Notes under the pieces: generated by a model | Databases searched by the model: none | Seen by the model: the letters and a program-made list of their open reading frames with translations, nothing else | Told to the model about the DNA's origin: nothing | Shown here: in pieces, positions 9,336 to 21,334 of the stretch | How the letters are laid out: each line of letters starts with the position of its first letter | How positions within the stretch are numbered: the first letter of the stretch is position 1 | Made by a program: the position numbers and the translations under genes | NCBI GenBank assembly: GCA_030062745.1 | Contig: CP099848.1 | Span: 10,437,501 to 10,501,500 of the forward strand | From: Capitulum mitella | Lineage: Eukaryota > Arthropoda > Thecostraca > Pollicipedomorpha > Pollicipedidae | Direction of reading: 5' to 3' | DNA: 64,000 nt

Positions 9336-10237
9336 TCATAAAATAATAAATAAAATCGATCTTACTTCCCACAAAATATCTTCAGCATTGGAGCTGGCCT
9401 TCAACATACAACATACGTATGCCAGCTTAACTGCGCAATCCTTACATTGGCGGGAAGGTTGCCGAAAATGTGATCTTTTCAATAACTGGCGTTAAGAGCA
9501 GCGATCCCCATGGCTGCACGATGCACACTGTGTGAAGGGTGTGCATACCGTTTAGTTCGCTGCACTTTTCAATGCAGGTTAACACAGTGCTGTGGTATAA
9601 ACCTGCAACTCGCGGAAACAAAAACAAGTATTTTCTAAGTCAATTTCATCAAGATCGAGAATGACGTGGTTTAAATCCGGTGAGAAAATAATGCAAGAGG
9701 TGTGGGAGAAAACTAGGCATACGTGCCTGACCGGGCTGACCTTTGCCACACCAGCTTTCAAAACAATTCTCCACCCATGTTTGAGAGGATATCCATTTCG
9801 CGTTACACTGTCCCTGGGTAGCCAAGATAGTCTTCTGAAGCTGGGACTTCTTTGACAGCGAAATGTGTCGAGTCCGAGGTTTTGAGCCGCACGTGCACTG
9901 TTCGTTTTATCTGGCTGTGAATTGAGATAGCGACTGCAGCCGACATGTTATTCTTCTTCGCGGTACTGCGTCAGGTCATAGAAGTAAGACGACCTATTAC
10001 AGACAAATTACAATAAAATACGACGATTTGTTCAGCTGATATGGAGCTCAAAAGAAAGGAATACACGTCAACGTGAATTTCACCGTCAAAAGCCAAGGGT
10101 CTCTATGCTATATTGAAGTGGAATAGATAAGGGATCCGACAACCAGCATACTGTCTGCTTTCAGGCAGGATGGCGCAGGGCGAGGGGGTTAACTCTGCAT
10201 GTAGTTGGTAAGCAACTTTCCATACCAAGGAAAGTTA
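9336..10237. other. Gene-free stretch
   Basis: No supported gene. Open frames at 9,442-9,855 on both strands are short, overlap each other and contain no recognisable motif. Confidence 0.5.
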
Positions 10238-10259
10238 TTGGTATGGAATTCCATACCAA
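10238..10259. repeat. 22-bp perfect palindrome
   Basis: ttggtatggaa is followed directly by its reverse complement. An inverted partial copy (cttccataccaagg-type) lies 20 bp upstream, so the region can fold into alternative hairpins. Confidence 0.9.
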
Positions 10260-10394
10260 CATTTCGACCCGTTCATATGTCTTCTTGTTTTATACAGCAA
10301 AATTCTGCAAATAAATTATCAATGCCACATTTCAGGGTCCGATGAATTCATTTTTCCATGCCAAAGTTTCTACCAATTGGACATCCAATGCCTG

Positions 10395-10490
10395 GGCCGT
10401 CACCGACCGGAGCCGTTGGGCCATACCATACCATAGGCCGGGGCCGTTGGGCCATGCTATAACATAGACCGAGGCCGTTGGGCTCTCCGT
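10395..10490. repeat. ~33-bp triple repeat plus nearby AC/AT microsatellite
   Basis: Three units containing gccgttgggccatac/gctat and cggggccgttggg occur in tandem. A short (AC)n(AT)n microsatellite follows at 10,627-10,661. Confidence 0.8.
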
Positions 10491-10628
10491 ACAAACGAAG
10501 GGCGGTACACTGTGCAACACCGTGATGCCTTTCCCTAGTCGCTGCGATCTCTGGATTGTAAGCACCACCTCCAATCCCTGAAAACACCGTATATCCCATG
10601 CGTTTGCGTATATCCCATGTATACAGGT

Positions 10629-10661
<33 letters not shown>

Positions 10662-10772
10662 CCATAGAAAGATACCTATATACATCACATTATCCCTTAC
10701 ACTTTATGCTTTCTGCCGATCCTTTACTTATTGCGTTGGTTTCTTTCGTTATTTTTGCCCAATTCCCTTTAA

Positions 10773-11983
10773 CCCTATTCCCGGAGGGCTAGACGGTATG
10801 GCCGATTCCCGGCAGGGGGGCGGATCCGGCCCCCCCTGAGATCTCGAGAACTACTTGTCCGATTTCATCGCAACAAACGGCAATCGATTTGCCGTCACGT
10901 GAACTATATTTTTATAAAAAGAAATTTTCAAAATTTTGAAATTTGTGGATACAGGGGGCAAAAATGTCAAAATGGGGGGTACTTTTGGACTTCTTATAAC
11001 TCCGTTGTTTATCGACCGATTTCGATGAAACTGGCATCAATCGAGAGATTATGGATAGGGCTTTTACCATGGGTCCACAAATCTGAAAATTTTGAGAAAA
11101 TACATGGGCGTTCACAGGGTTTCAAAAATAGGAGGATTAGTTTTCTAACAACTGGATGAACAAAAGAGGCAAACACCCTTTTTTTGCTTCTGCTAGTCAT
11201 GTTATACTAAAGAAGTACAAATCGCATTGCAACGTTTGTATAATGTTAGCATAGGCGGTGCCAGGGACATGAAAAAGGGGAAACCGTCATGGTCACACGT
11301 TTCTCAGATCAACTTGTGACCTTTGACCTTAAATGACCTCCAGTGACCTTGGGGTCACTTGGAATGATCTCCTATGCATTTAATGTTACCTTTAAATGTT
11401 TTCAATCGTTTGAATTCACTCTATTTCAAAAATTTCATTTTATGGCTATTGCGATATAGGGTACGAGCACTGACATTTTAGGTCATAGCTCCGTGACCCG
11501 ACCTGATATCAAGCTGAAACTTGCTACACAAGTAGAAGGCACCCTTCTACGTCATATATATTCCGGGTTTGGCATTTGAAAAAACGGCGCCGAAATTATT
11601 GCCAAGAAACAAATTTTGACTTTTGACCTTTACCTGACCTTGTAAAATGACCTTAGGCGAACAAAATTTTATCTGCACATGGCCCAGCTATTCAGCTATA
11701 CATCCATATAAAGTTTTAAGTTCTATCTTAAAAACTCTGTTTTTGGCAGACATTTTCCTTTAACCCTTAACATGGCCAAAAATGGCATGAGGTGCCTCCC
11801 AAAAACGTTGCCTGATTCCGCTCCTGAGCAAAGTAGAATTTTGAAATTTTGTCGCGGCACGTAGAATGAATAGCTAGGAAAAGTGACCAAGTTTCGTGAC
11901 GCTGCGTTAAAAAGCCTGGAATTGGCAAGCAAAAAACCCGAGGGGGGGCGGATTCCGCCCCCCCCCCCCTGCCGGGAATAGGG
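10773..11983. mobile_element. TTAA-flanked TIR element T2 (1,211 bp, non-autonomous)
   Basis: TTAA flanks at 10769-10772 and 11984-11987. The left end starts ccctattcccgg and the right end is gccgggaatagggttaa, so the TIR begins CCCTATTCCCGG. Inside each end is a G-run/C-run hairpin (caggggggcggatccggccc on the left, a similar one on the right); on the left the terminal motif is partly duplicated. The interior is AT-rich, non-coding, and dense in TGACCT half-sites, including a perfect DR1 at 11317-11329. Confidence 0.82.
11317..11329. promoter_or_regulatory. Perfect DR1 nuclear-receptor-type site inside T2
   Basis: tgacctttgacct is the reverse complement of AGGTCA-A-AGGTCA, the direct-repeat-1 element bound by HNF4- and RXR/USP-type receptors. 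A third TGACCT lies at 11334-11339 and an everted TGACC/GGTCA pair follows within 25 bp. The sequence match is exact; function is not shown. Confidence 0.5.
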
Positions 11984-12195
11984 TTAAAACTGGCAGAAAA
12001 TATTGGAGGGGCCCAAACCAACATTGCAGATGCCCAAATCAACATTGGGCAGGCCAGGACCCCCTCGAAAGAATACAAATCGACACCCCTGCTATGACAG
12101 ATATGACAATAGGTGAGTGCAGGATGTCATTGGATAGGTAAAGCAGTGGCTGGTGACCCTACAAACTTGAGAAAAATTTAGTGTTATCCCTTTAA

Positions 12196-12850
12196 CACGC
12201 GCATTGGAAGAGAAGGAGGGTCTTTTTGTGCCCCCTCCCCCCACCTGTTTTTTCTTGAATATCTCGAGCACGGATTGGAGCTGGCTGCTGCTACTTTGTG
12301 ACATTTATGGCGATTGAATATGTCGTCGAATGACGCAGAAAAATTGGAAATCGGCCGGAAATTTCTGAGGTTTCAAGTTTGAAGACTGGCAAGCATAACG
12401 AAAACGACGGTTGTCACAGACAAATGAGAACTTTGTGAAACAACCAGCGTTGTACCTAAGATTACCGTTTGAGCACAATCACGCGGCGTCATTTGGGCAT
12501 AAGTGATGGATGTACCAAGACCAAAGTCAGGGTCAATAAGGTTCAAGGTCATCAAAGATCAAGGTTAAACAGCTTGCGACCTGATCCAGATTTGCTTTGT
12601 AACATGTCAATACAATAGAACATGTTGCTTTACAACATGAAATACACATTCAAAGACCCTAATAAAAACACGTCTGCGCACATTGACACGCTTACAAATA
12701 CCAGGGTCAGTGAAGGTCAAAGCCATTAAAGACGAAGGTCAAATATCTCGTGACCTGGCCCAGATTTGTTTTGCGACATGTCAATTTGTATGAAATATGC
12801 ATTTAAAGACCCCAATAAAAACGCGTGTGCGCATATGAATACGGCCCCTC
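12196..12850. mobile_element. Truncated TTAA element T12, related to T18
   Basis: TTAA at 12192-12195 is followed by cacgcgcattggaagagaag, a G/C-rich hairpin region and ttgaatatctcgagcacgga. The sequence to about 12,850 is collinear with the reverse complement of T18 from its right end inwards (19,468 to about 18,845), including the repeated atgaaatatgcatttaaaga modules. The other half is missing, so this is a truncated copy. Confidence 0.78.
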
Positions 12851-13269
12851 CCCCCGGGCGGAAACCTGGTTATGCCCCTGCCAATGTGATGAAAAGTAGA
12901 GTTTTTATGACTTTCAAATGCTCCTGAATTGCAGTCATTTATTATAGTGCCAATTACAATAGAGAGTTCATTGTCACTGCACTGTCGCTACATAAATGCT
13001 ATTTAGATATCCAATGTGCCTGTAGCATGATGATTCATGACTGAGGAGTATCAGTAGGATAGCTGATAAAGATGCACCTGACATATAGAAAATGAGATTG
13101 AAAAGGTGCTGACTATTGGCCTGTTACACCATAATTCATATTAGTTTTTATGACTTTTTGCATGCAGCTTTGATGTGTGGAAGTGTTGCATTTTATAGCA
13201 CGCTTGTTTTTTTTTCACTTTTTCCTTTGCTCTTTCCATTTGTTTTTCTTCCTGTTCATTGTTCTTTGT
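12851..13269. other. Gene-free stretch
   Basis: AT-rich sequence without a recognisable gene. A Phe-rich frame at 13,116-13,304 looks like chance translation of T-rich DNA. Confidence 0.5.
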
Positions 13270-13660
13270 TTGGGATAATCATAAGTTGGAGTTCTTATAA
13301 CTGAAAATGAGAAACAAGAGCATGTGAAAGCATGTTATATTTGATCTGATGTATTCTCATGGCGGTATAATGTAGGATGCTTTCAAATAGCATTTCCATC
13401 CTCTTAAATGTTCCATCTTTTTTGTAATGATCACGGCTGCCTTTTTATCACATAAGCATGGAGAATGTGACAGTGTTGACCCCCCACTTTTCAGAGGTTT
13501 TAACATTACTCATATGACAGTGAAATGAAATAGCCTACAGTCCTATCTGACAGTTCCAACGACTTTTGGCAGTTTCGCGCCATAGTTATAGGTAACAGTG
13601 ATGGATGTGCTGGAATGCACACCCCCTTAGACCAGGATGTCATGTCCAGAATTACACCAA
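13270..13660. repeat. Dispersed repeat D2, copy 1
   Basis: It aligns over about 390 bp with 29,117-29,512 in the same orientation (shared phrases: tgggataa, ggagttcttat, tttttatcacata, catatgacagtg, cctacagtcctatctg, gtgctggaatgcaca). Identity is roughly 70 percent by eye. This copy ends a few bases before the palindromic element; the other copy follows repeat D1. Confidence 0.75.
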
Positions 13661-13663
13661 TCT

Positions 13664-15181
13664 CAGACATTTATTGCCTTGTCACCATCACCACCTACTC
13701 AAAACAATCTCTACAAGTGATTCAACCATCCGCCGCCTCAACAACTAGCACGAGTTCCAAGCATCGAGCATTTTCGCGGGACAGATCATCACCAACTTTT
13801 TCGCGTTAACGGTTGACAAATGGGCCGTGAAATATGACGTCAGTGAAAGACCAATCAAAACGTGGCCGTCTCGTCACGGTTGACAAATGGACGAATTGGC
13901 CGTGAAATATGACGTCACTGAAATACCAATCAAAACGTGGCCGTCTCGAAGTTCGAAATAAGTTGAGACGGTATCGGAACGGGACAAGGAGGTGGACTGG
14001 GACTGAACAAGTCTAGATATGAGTGCCGGGGAGGGAACAGGGACAGACGAGCAAAACTGGTACAGTACAGAGATGAGGACTTGGATGAGGTTAGGAGAGG
14101 AGGGCAGAATGGTGAAAAGGGACTTGCGGGGCGGGACAGGGACAAAGAAGGGATTGAGTTATCAGTTGTTGTTTGAATGAGCCGAATCGTGCGGCTGGTT
14201 CTCGAGATAAACATGGCCTAGGTGTTAAGGCCCTCCCCCCATTCCATGGAAGGTGATGAAATACCCCATTCATTACCGGGTTGACGGTCCCGTCCAGCAT
14301 CCAATCACTGCGCCAGTCCCGTTCCAGTACGTATTTGGCTCCATCCCATGATCCTTGTTCCTCCTTTCCGCCTCTCCTCCCGGTCCCAACCTGCAGGGGA
14401 ACAATATGGAATAGGACCGAGGAAGGGGGACTAATGGGACAGGGACAAGGAGTAGACTGGGATGGGACTGGGATGAGGAGGGACAGAAAGGGCCGGAACA
14501 AGGGTCGTGCGACAGAAGCAAACACGGACTGAAGCAGGACTGGCGCAATAATGGGATACTGGACGGGACCGTTATTCCGGCAATGACTGGGCATTACATC
14601 ACCTTCCACAGATGGAGAAGGTGATGATAACACCTTTAACACCCCGGCCCTATTTATCTCGAGAACCGATCGCGCGATTCGGCTCTTTGAAACATCATCT
14701 AAGAGCTCCATACCCTTACCTGTCCCTTTCCCGTCCCCATTCCCTTACTTGTCTCTTTCCAAGCCCGGTTCCTTTTCACCATTCTGTTCTAATACCTTTT
14801 CATGCCCATTCCCATAGTCATCTCTCTCCTACCCTCATCCTGATCCTCCATATCTCTATACTGCCCCAGTTTTCCTTGCCTGTCCTGTTCCCCTTGGCAC
14901 TCATATCTACCCTTGTTCAGTCCCAGTCCACCTCCCTATCCCGCTCCAGTACCGTCTCAGCTTATTTCGAGTTTCGAGACAGCCACGTTTCGACAGGTCT
15001 TTCAGTAACGCCATATTTCACGGTCCATTTGTCAACCATCAACGCTTAAAAGTTGGTGTCGATCTGTCTCGCGGAGATGTTTCATGCTTCGAACTCGTGC
15101 CAGTTGGGGCGGCATATGGCTGAATCACTTCAACAGATTAGTTTGAGTAGGTGGTGATGGTGACAAGGCAATAAACGTCTG
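13664..15181. mobile_element. 1.5-kb foldback-type palindromic element
   Basis: The two halves are reverse complements over nearly their full length. The outer ends read cagacatttattgccttgtc and, reversed, cagacgtttattgccttgtc. The arms meet at the palindrome ctgcag (14391-14396). Shared landmarks in both arms include gttgacaaatgg, gtgaaatatg, gagacggta, gtggactgggactgaacaag, a gagccgaatcg-cgcg phrase with ctcgagataaa, and gacgggaccgt. The left arm has an extra tandem duplication of about 70 bp at 13,805-13,950. Near the middle of each arm lies a remnant of a TTAA-element end (ccattcattaccgggtt; ccggcaatgactggg). No gene is seen. The organisation resembles foldback transposons. Confidence 0.8.
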
Positions 15182-15825
15182 TGACTGGTCCATTTTTTAA
15201 TTGCACATCTTTTGGTACCCATATGGCTTGGTAACTACGCGGAGTTTTTGAGTTATGGCAAGTGGGAGGCCTGCGCCTAGAATACCGAAGACTTGCATTG
15301 GGGGGGGGGGGCATTTCAAGCACTGAGAGGTTATTCTGAAGATTGGGGGACTGCCCTGACAGCCCCCTTATGAGAAACAAATCTCCGCATGTGTTGTTAC
15401 TACGCCTCACCACACGGGCTGTCACCTGCGTTGCGTTGGCGGGCGGCGGCCGACGTGCACTCCCACCGACGTTCACCACAGGCACTGGATTACGTCAGAT
15501 TCTAGCAATCGCTGAGGCGGGTGAGTTGGCTGTAGCGTTACCCTTCTGGTACGAACGTACCATATGTGGTACATTTTGCATCCCTGCGGGACACAGGTAC
15601 GCCGCAGACAAAGCATCTCGAAATCTGGTATGTTTTCACTTTCAGTGTTTCATTGTTTCAGTGTTAGTGTATGTTTTCACTTTCGATATCTCAATGTCTA
15701 TTTTTTAATCCATGTGTCACGTTCAGTCCTCAAGTCCAACTCTCAACTCTGTATTCACAGCCACAGTCCGCAGCTCCACAGAAAACGAAGTGTAACCTCC
15801 AACGGCGTACCCACCTGAGCAGCGA
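15182..15825. other. Gene-free stretch with a G13 run
   Basis: No supported gene. A poly-G run lies at 15,300-15,312. Open frames at 15,138-15,485 (minus) and 15,343-15,708 (plus) overlap on opposite strands and carry no recognisable domain. Confidence 0.45.
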
Positions 15826-16640
15826 CGTAACCAAAGGGGTCCTAGGGGTGTTGGAACTCGCCCCGAAGTTTTTCGAGGACCCCCTGGCATTGGCCTAAAA
15901 GGTCCCCTGGCTGGGAAAGACAAATTCCCTCCTCCACGAAGGGCCCCCAGACCCCAGGCAAAGATCTCTCTGGCAGACAGCGGGATGCCCTCTGTCCAGG
16001 AAAGGTAAGAGGGTACCTAGGCACCTATCTATTCAAAAGGCGAGTATCGGAAAGGATGCTCCTCTGCAAAGGTGTCGCCAGCCAGGAAAGGTCCTCCTGT
16101 CATGGGATGGTGTCGGTGTGTTAGGAAGGGTCTACGAAGGGCCCCTTGGCACTTGCCTTAAAGGAGCCCTCTGGCTGAGAAAAGCAAATTCCACTCAACC
16201 GCAAAGGGCCCCAGACCCCAGACAAACACCCCTCTGGCGGGTAGCGGGGTGAACCCTGAAAGGTGTCTTTGGGGAAGGTAAATGGGCCCTCCCCCGGCAT
16301 ATACCTGCCAAAAGGCATATGCGAGGACAGGAAAGGATGCTCTGCAAAGGAGCCACCAACCAGCAAAGGTCCTTCTGCCATGGATGATGTAGGTGTGTCG
16401 GGAAGGGAGCCCCAGTGACGTAACATTAGTTAAAGGACCTAGGGGATCTTATCATCCCAACTCTAGAAATTCTTGGGAGAAAGGGAATCCCTGGGCTGGG
16501 CTCCTGGCATGTCCTAAAGTGCCCCAATGCCCACTGACCTGGAAAGGTCAAAAGACATTGGGGTCTTTCCAAGATGTCTTTCCTGCCGGGCAGCTCCTGG
16601 CAGGAAAGGTATCTCTGCCCTAGAATGGCTGCCGGATCCC
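15826..16640. repeat. Tandem duplication, ~295-bp unit, 2.5 copies
   Basis: The blocks at about 15,830-16,120 and 16,120-16,425 share the order ggccccttggca, ccctctggctg-gaaa-caaattcc, gggcccc-agacccca, ctctggc-g-gcgggatg, caaaaggc, aggaaaggatgctc, ccagcaaaggtcct and gtgtcgggaagg. A third partial unit starts at 16,418 (gtgacgtaac, ctagggg). Identity is about 75 percent by eye. Confidence 0.78.
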
Positions 16641-18065
16641 AGAGCCGGGCATCGTAGCGGCGTAACTACGCGATCATCAAAGCAATTCAATGGAAATGTA
16701 GGGAGGCTGGCGCCTGGCAGGCCGCCTGACCATTCAAATCCAAAAAAGTGGGAGCTGTACCGTTAGTGACCAGAACAGTAAATATAGATAATCCAGGCCA
16801 GTTTTCTCAATAAAAAGCTTGGTTATTATGGGAAACAAAACAGGTTCTTACTAAGCATCCTAGTGTTCTAACCATGGACAACGACTTAATTTTAAATCCT
16901 TTTGACGGGATGCGCGCATCTCCGCTCAACGTTCATTCCAGCCCCACCCACCCATGATGATTCCAGCCCCCAATCTTGAAGTGGGCCGACAGTGGTATGC
17001 CGGAGCCCATGATTGAAATGACATTTAAGTTTGATGAAATATTCTCCAGCTTTTTCAAACGGCAGTACTCGTCGGTAACATAATCCAAGATACAGGAATA
17101 TTTCCTCGTGTGGTTAAAAGAATCCTCTCCTGGAAGTTTGGGGCTTTCTAAAAAAAAAGTGAGGGCACCCTCAAAAGCTCGAGAGCCCAGCAGCATACTT
17201 CGTGGACCCTTTAAATGAATTCGAGGGGATCCTCTAGAAAATTTCAGTGGGCTCTACTCCGTTCTCAGAGGCCCTCATTAAACATTCTTAGAGACCCCCT
17301 GGAACAAACAGAAGAAAATTTTTAAATCAACGACGAAATGATTGAGGGATCCTGAGAAAATGTTTGAGAGGCCCTCTGAGAATACCCAGAACTCTATCAA
17401 AAACTCGAACAGTCTAAAAAAAACCCTGGGCCCTTTGGATGAATTGAAGGAATGACCCTCTCCTAGGCTTGAGAATTCCCTTTTGAATTCATCTCGTGGA
17501 CATGTTGATTTTTTTGCGACGCTCACAAATATTTGAGGTGCTCCGAACATTTAGAAAGGGGGTTTTGAGCCGGACAAGGCATTGTTTGAGAGGCCCTCTG
17601 AAAATATCAAGTGGCCTGTTGCAACGCTTGAGGGCCTACAAAATTGCAAAGGCTCCTTGAAACTAGTTCAAGGAGGGGTCCCTCCCTAGGGTTTAAAGAA
17701 TTCGTTTGAAATGAAATTTCTTCAGATTCCTTGCAACGAAATCCTTGAATTCATTTACAGGGCCTTTGAAAATATCAAGGACTCCCTGAAAAAGACAACC
17801 TCACAGAAAACTCTAAGGGCTCTTTAGATGAATCCAGTGAGTGGCCCCCTAAAATTTAAGGGACCGTCATTGAATTCCTCTCCAGGGCTCAATGGAGTTT
17901 TTGCGAGGCCCTCAAACATTCGAGAGGCCCATTGTTATTTCGAAGGGTCTCTGAAACATTCAGGATAGGAGTTTTTAATCGGACGAGGAAATGTCTCAGG
18001 CGCCCTCCGAAAACATTACGGGGCTTCTCAAAAGACTTGAGGTTTCGCACAAACTCGATGGATCC
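16641..18065. repeat. Degenerate 'aagggccctctgaaaatatcaagg' region, left part
   Basis: From about 17,160, phrases such as gaggccctctgaaaatat, ggggatcctctagaaaat and tgaattca recur every 40-70 bp with much divergence. The same kind of sequence continues at 19,475-20,110 on the far side of T18, so T18 is inserted in it. No gene is supported. Confidence 0.55.
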
Positions 18066-18069
18066 TTAA

Positions 18070-19468
18070 CCCGCGCAGTGGAAGGGGGTTTCGCACTAAC
18101 GCGCACTGGAAGAGGGTCTAAAAGTGCCCCCCTCCGATCTCGGCAACGGAGGGAGTAAGAGACATAAAAATTTTGTTTAGGTGTAACTATACGATTTACA
18201 TTGTGTGCAATTTTCGTGACCCTAGGTCGATATCTTCAAGGTCAAATAGGGTGGAAAAGTGAACTTAGGACACTTTCTCGGCCCGCACAGGCCATTCCGT
18301 GCAACTTTTCGAACGAAACGTTGAAAAGGGAAAAGGGTGTCTGTTTGGCCGTTATAACGTGGAATACCGCAACTTTCATTTATCTGGCGTCTTGACTGAG
18401 GATTTTGGGCCGAAGCCATGTCAGGCCATTGACCTATGGCGTCATTTTTCATCTTTTGCAGATCAGATTCCGAACAACACGGGTCAGTTTGATCGTAAAT
18501 GAGGGCGCAACATGTATCTTTTGGCGCATTTTCACTGAAGATAGCCAACATCGGTAGATTTGGTCATTTTCAGCGTTTATTTTTATGTATGTATGTATAC
18601 GTATATATGTTATACATGTGGACATCAGTGTGCCAAAAGTTATGGGCGCCGAATGACCCTGCAGTCGGTGCGCCCCTAAGCCCCAATAACCAACCAACCA
18701 ACCAGTGTGCCAAACGTGTTTTAGTAGGGTCTTTCAACGAATATTTCATGCAGACCGACATATTGCAAAGGAAATCTAGACCAGGTCACACAAAAGTTAG
18801 CCTTGACCTATGATGGCCTTGATCTGAAATGACGCTGGTATACATGTATGCGTATTCATGTGCGCACACGTGTTTTATTAGGGTCTTTGAATGCAGATTT
18901 CATACAAATCGACATTCGCAAAACAAATCTGGGCCAGGTCACGAGATATTTGACCTCCACCTTTAATGGCTTTGACCTTCACTGACCCTGGTATTTGTAA
19001 GCGTGTCAGTGTGCGCATACGTTTTTTTCTTAGGGTCTTTGAATGCATATTTCATACAAACTGACATGTGGCAAAGCAAATCTGGATCAGATCACAAACC
19101 GTTTGACCTTGATCTTTGATTACCTTGACCCTTATTGCCCCTGGCTGTGGTCTTGGTACATCCATCACTTATGCCCGAATCACATCGCCTGATTGTGTTC
19201 AAACGGTAGTCTTAAGTGGAACGCTAGTTCTTTCACAAAGTTCCCATTTGTCAGCGACAACCGTCGTTTTCATCATGTGTGCCTGACTTCAAATGCTTGA
19301 AACTTCAAAAATTTCCGGCCAATTTCCGATTTTTCTGCCTCATTCCACGAGCTATTCAATTGCCATAAATGTCACAAAGTAGCAGCAACCAGCTACAATC
19401 CGTTCCTGAGATACTCAAGAAAAAACAGGTGGGGGGGGGGTACAAAAAACCCCTTTCCAGTGCGCCTG
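18070..19468. mobile_element. TTAA-flanked TIR element T18 (1,399 bp, non-autonomous)
   Basis: TTAA flanks at 18066-18069 and 19469-19472. Left end cccgcgcagtggaagggggt; right end reversed caggcgcactggaaaggggt. A second copy of the terminal motif lies at about 18,096. The subterminal G/C-rich stretch is followed by ctcggcaacgga (left) or ttgagtatctcaggaacgga (right, reversed), a motif shared with the other TTAA elements. The interior holds two or three ~125-bp modules, each with a gggtctttgaatgca core and TGACC half-sites. No long reading frame is present. Confidence 0.82.
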
Positions 19469-19474
19469 TTAAAA

Positions 19475-20150
19475 ACGGAAGGAACCTCCGCGGCGTACGA
19501 GGGCCTCTCCTGGGGCCTGGACTATGAATATGTGAATAGGTGCTGCTCCTCAAATTTGTTCGAAATGACCTTGATATTTTTAGAGGCTCCTCATATATTC
19601 TGGAAAGGATGAACTGGAGGAGTAAATATTTCATGGGCCCTCTGAAAATATCAAGGACACCACTTAAATCTTTAACCCCACAAGAAAACTCTAATGGACA
19701 CTTCATATAAATTCATGGTGAGGCATTCCCGAAAGTCTGTTTGACCACTTAAACCTCTGAGACGATTTTCATTGTCTTTACGGAGCTCACATTTAGGAAT
19801 GTAGCTTTAAGCCGGACAAGGGAATGTTTGTGGACCCATTAAAGATATCAAAGGCCCTCTCAAAAAGCTTCAAGGGCCCCACGAAAAACTCAAATGAGCC
19901 CTCGAGATGAATTCAACAACTCTTAAGACCACGGGATCGCTTCGTCTTGAACTTACCTAGAGGGTCCATTAGAGTTTTTGTGGGCCTTTAACTCTCTAAG
20001 TGGGCCCTTGGTCATCGCATTTTCAGAGTAATTCTTAACAATACCCTAGCATGGTTTCACAATTTTTCCTTCATGTTTTAGGGGTTTTCTGGAAACATCA
20101 AGCGCCCTCTCGTTGGTGGCACCACAACTCTAATAACGCTTTGGACAAAT
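19475..20150. repeat. Degenerate repeat region, right part
   Basis: Continuation of the 17-18 kb sequence type (gggccctctgaaaatatcaa; agatgaattcaa). The phrase ggcctggactatgaatatgt at about 19,515 recurs at about 20,446, so local duplication also occurred. No gene. Confidence 0.5.
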
Positions 20151-20152
<2 letters not shown>

Positions 20153-20226
<74 letters not shown>

Positions 20227-20236
20227 TGTGTGTATA
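20153..20236. repeat. (AT)n-(GT)n compound microsatellite
   Basis: About 36 bp of TA dinucleotides are followed by about 45 bp of GT dinucleotides with few interruptions. Confidence 0.97.
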
Positions 20237-20888
20237 TAGATATATTCATTCACACAGAACCACACCACCAAGAACATTTGACTCGTCGCACAAGCACCTC
20301 GAACATACAAATCTGACGAAGGCAAGGGATAAACGGCGCCTAGCGGCTATCGAAGCCATATTCATTCGGGATATGGACCGACTAATTAACCGCCCGGTTA
20401 ACGCGCGTTGGACCTTCCAGTTGTTTCAAGGGCCGCCAGTAGGGCCTGGACTATGAATATGTGAATAGGTGCTGCACTGATCATTCGTGTATTGTTTCAG
20501 CGCTGCTTGTTCATGTTTAGTTATGTCTGTCAACCAGAAGATCCAGGTCTTTACTAACCGCCTGTTTTATTTTTCAAATTTGAACCAAACGTCGTTGACC
20601 CCATACTTATGCCTCAAGATGTCTCATGTGTAGACGAAACGTTAGATTAATTAAAAATACGATTTTTTGCTTGTTTTTTTATATTTTAATGAACATAGGC
20701 AAGGTTCTTAATGAACATTCATTGGAAACGAAACGACTTATATGAATAATTAAAACTACATCAAAGAAGATCATCAATACCAAGTCCGCTGTAGTTTTAA
20801 ACAACAATTTATACGTAACAGTTTGCTTCCTAGATTTTCTAATATATTTATACATATGCACATATATATATATATGTGCCGTAGATTT

Positions 20889-20925
<37 letters not shown>

Positions 20926-20939
20926 TATAAAGAGAGAGA

Positions 20940-21235
20940 GACAGAAAGATGTAAACAACCCAAAATCCTCTGTCAACATTTTTTTACATCAGCTTCCGTC
21001 GGTCAAACTAGAGTCCCCTTATTCCGTTGAGAAACTCACATTGGGGGTAGGTGAAGTTGTAAGGCCCCTCAATCCGCTCCTTCTCCCAAATCATTTACAC
21101 AAAACGACATCCGAGGCCATGGGACCCCTCGTAGTGTTTAAGGGGTCCCCCTCGGCGTTGGGGGCCCCCTCATCCTCTAGGACCGCCCCCTCCTCCCCCC
21201 AAAAAAAGAAAATCCCGGCTACGCCACTGCATCTG
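20940..21235. repeat. Dispersed repeat D1, copy 2 (longest)
   Basis: It is preceded by a (TA)n tract at 20,853-20,930. It shares with the other D1 copies the gtcggtcaaa, cgttgagaaactcacatt, gggggtaggt, gg-cccctc and aatcatttaca phrases. It extends further 3' than the other copies, ending near aaaatcccggctacgccact. Confidence 0.72.
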
Positions 21236-21334
21236 AACGCTGTTCATAAGCACATTTGCAACCACTTGGCTAGGTAGTTCGCCGACTTACCGAGTTAACG
21301 CATTGATTATGACACATCTCAGGCATTTATGCTG

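Noticed and set aside
20153-20325. Open frames of alternating Ile-Tyr and Thr-His
   Set aside because: Direct translation of the AT/GT microsatellite.
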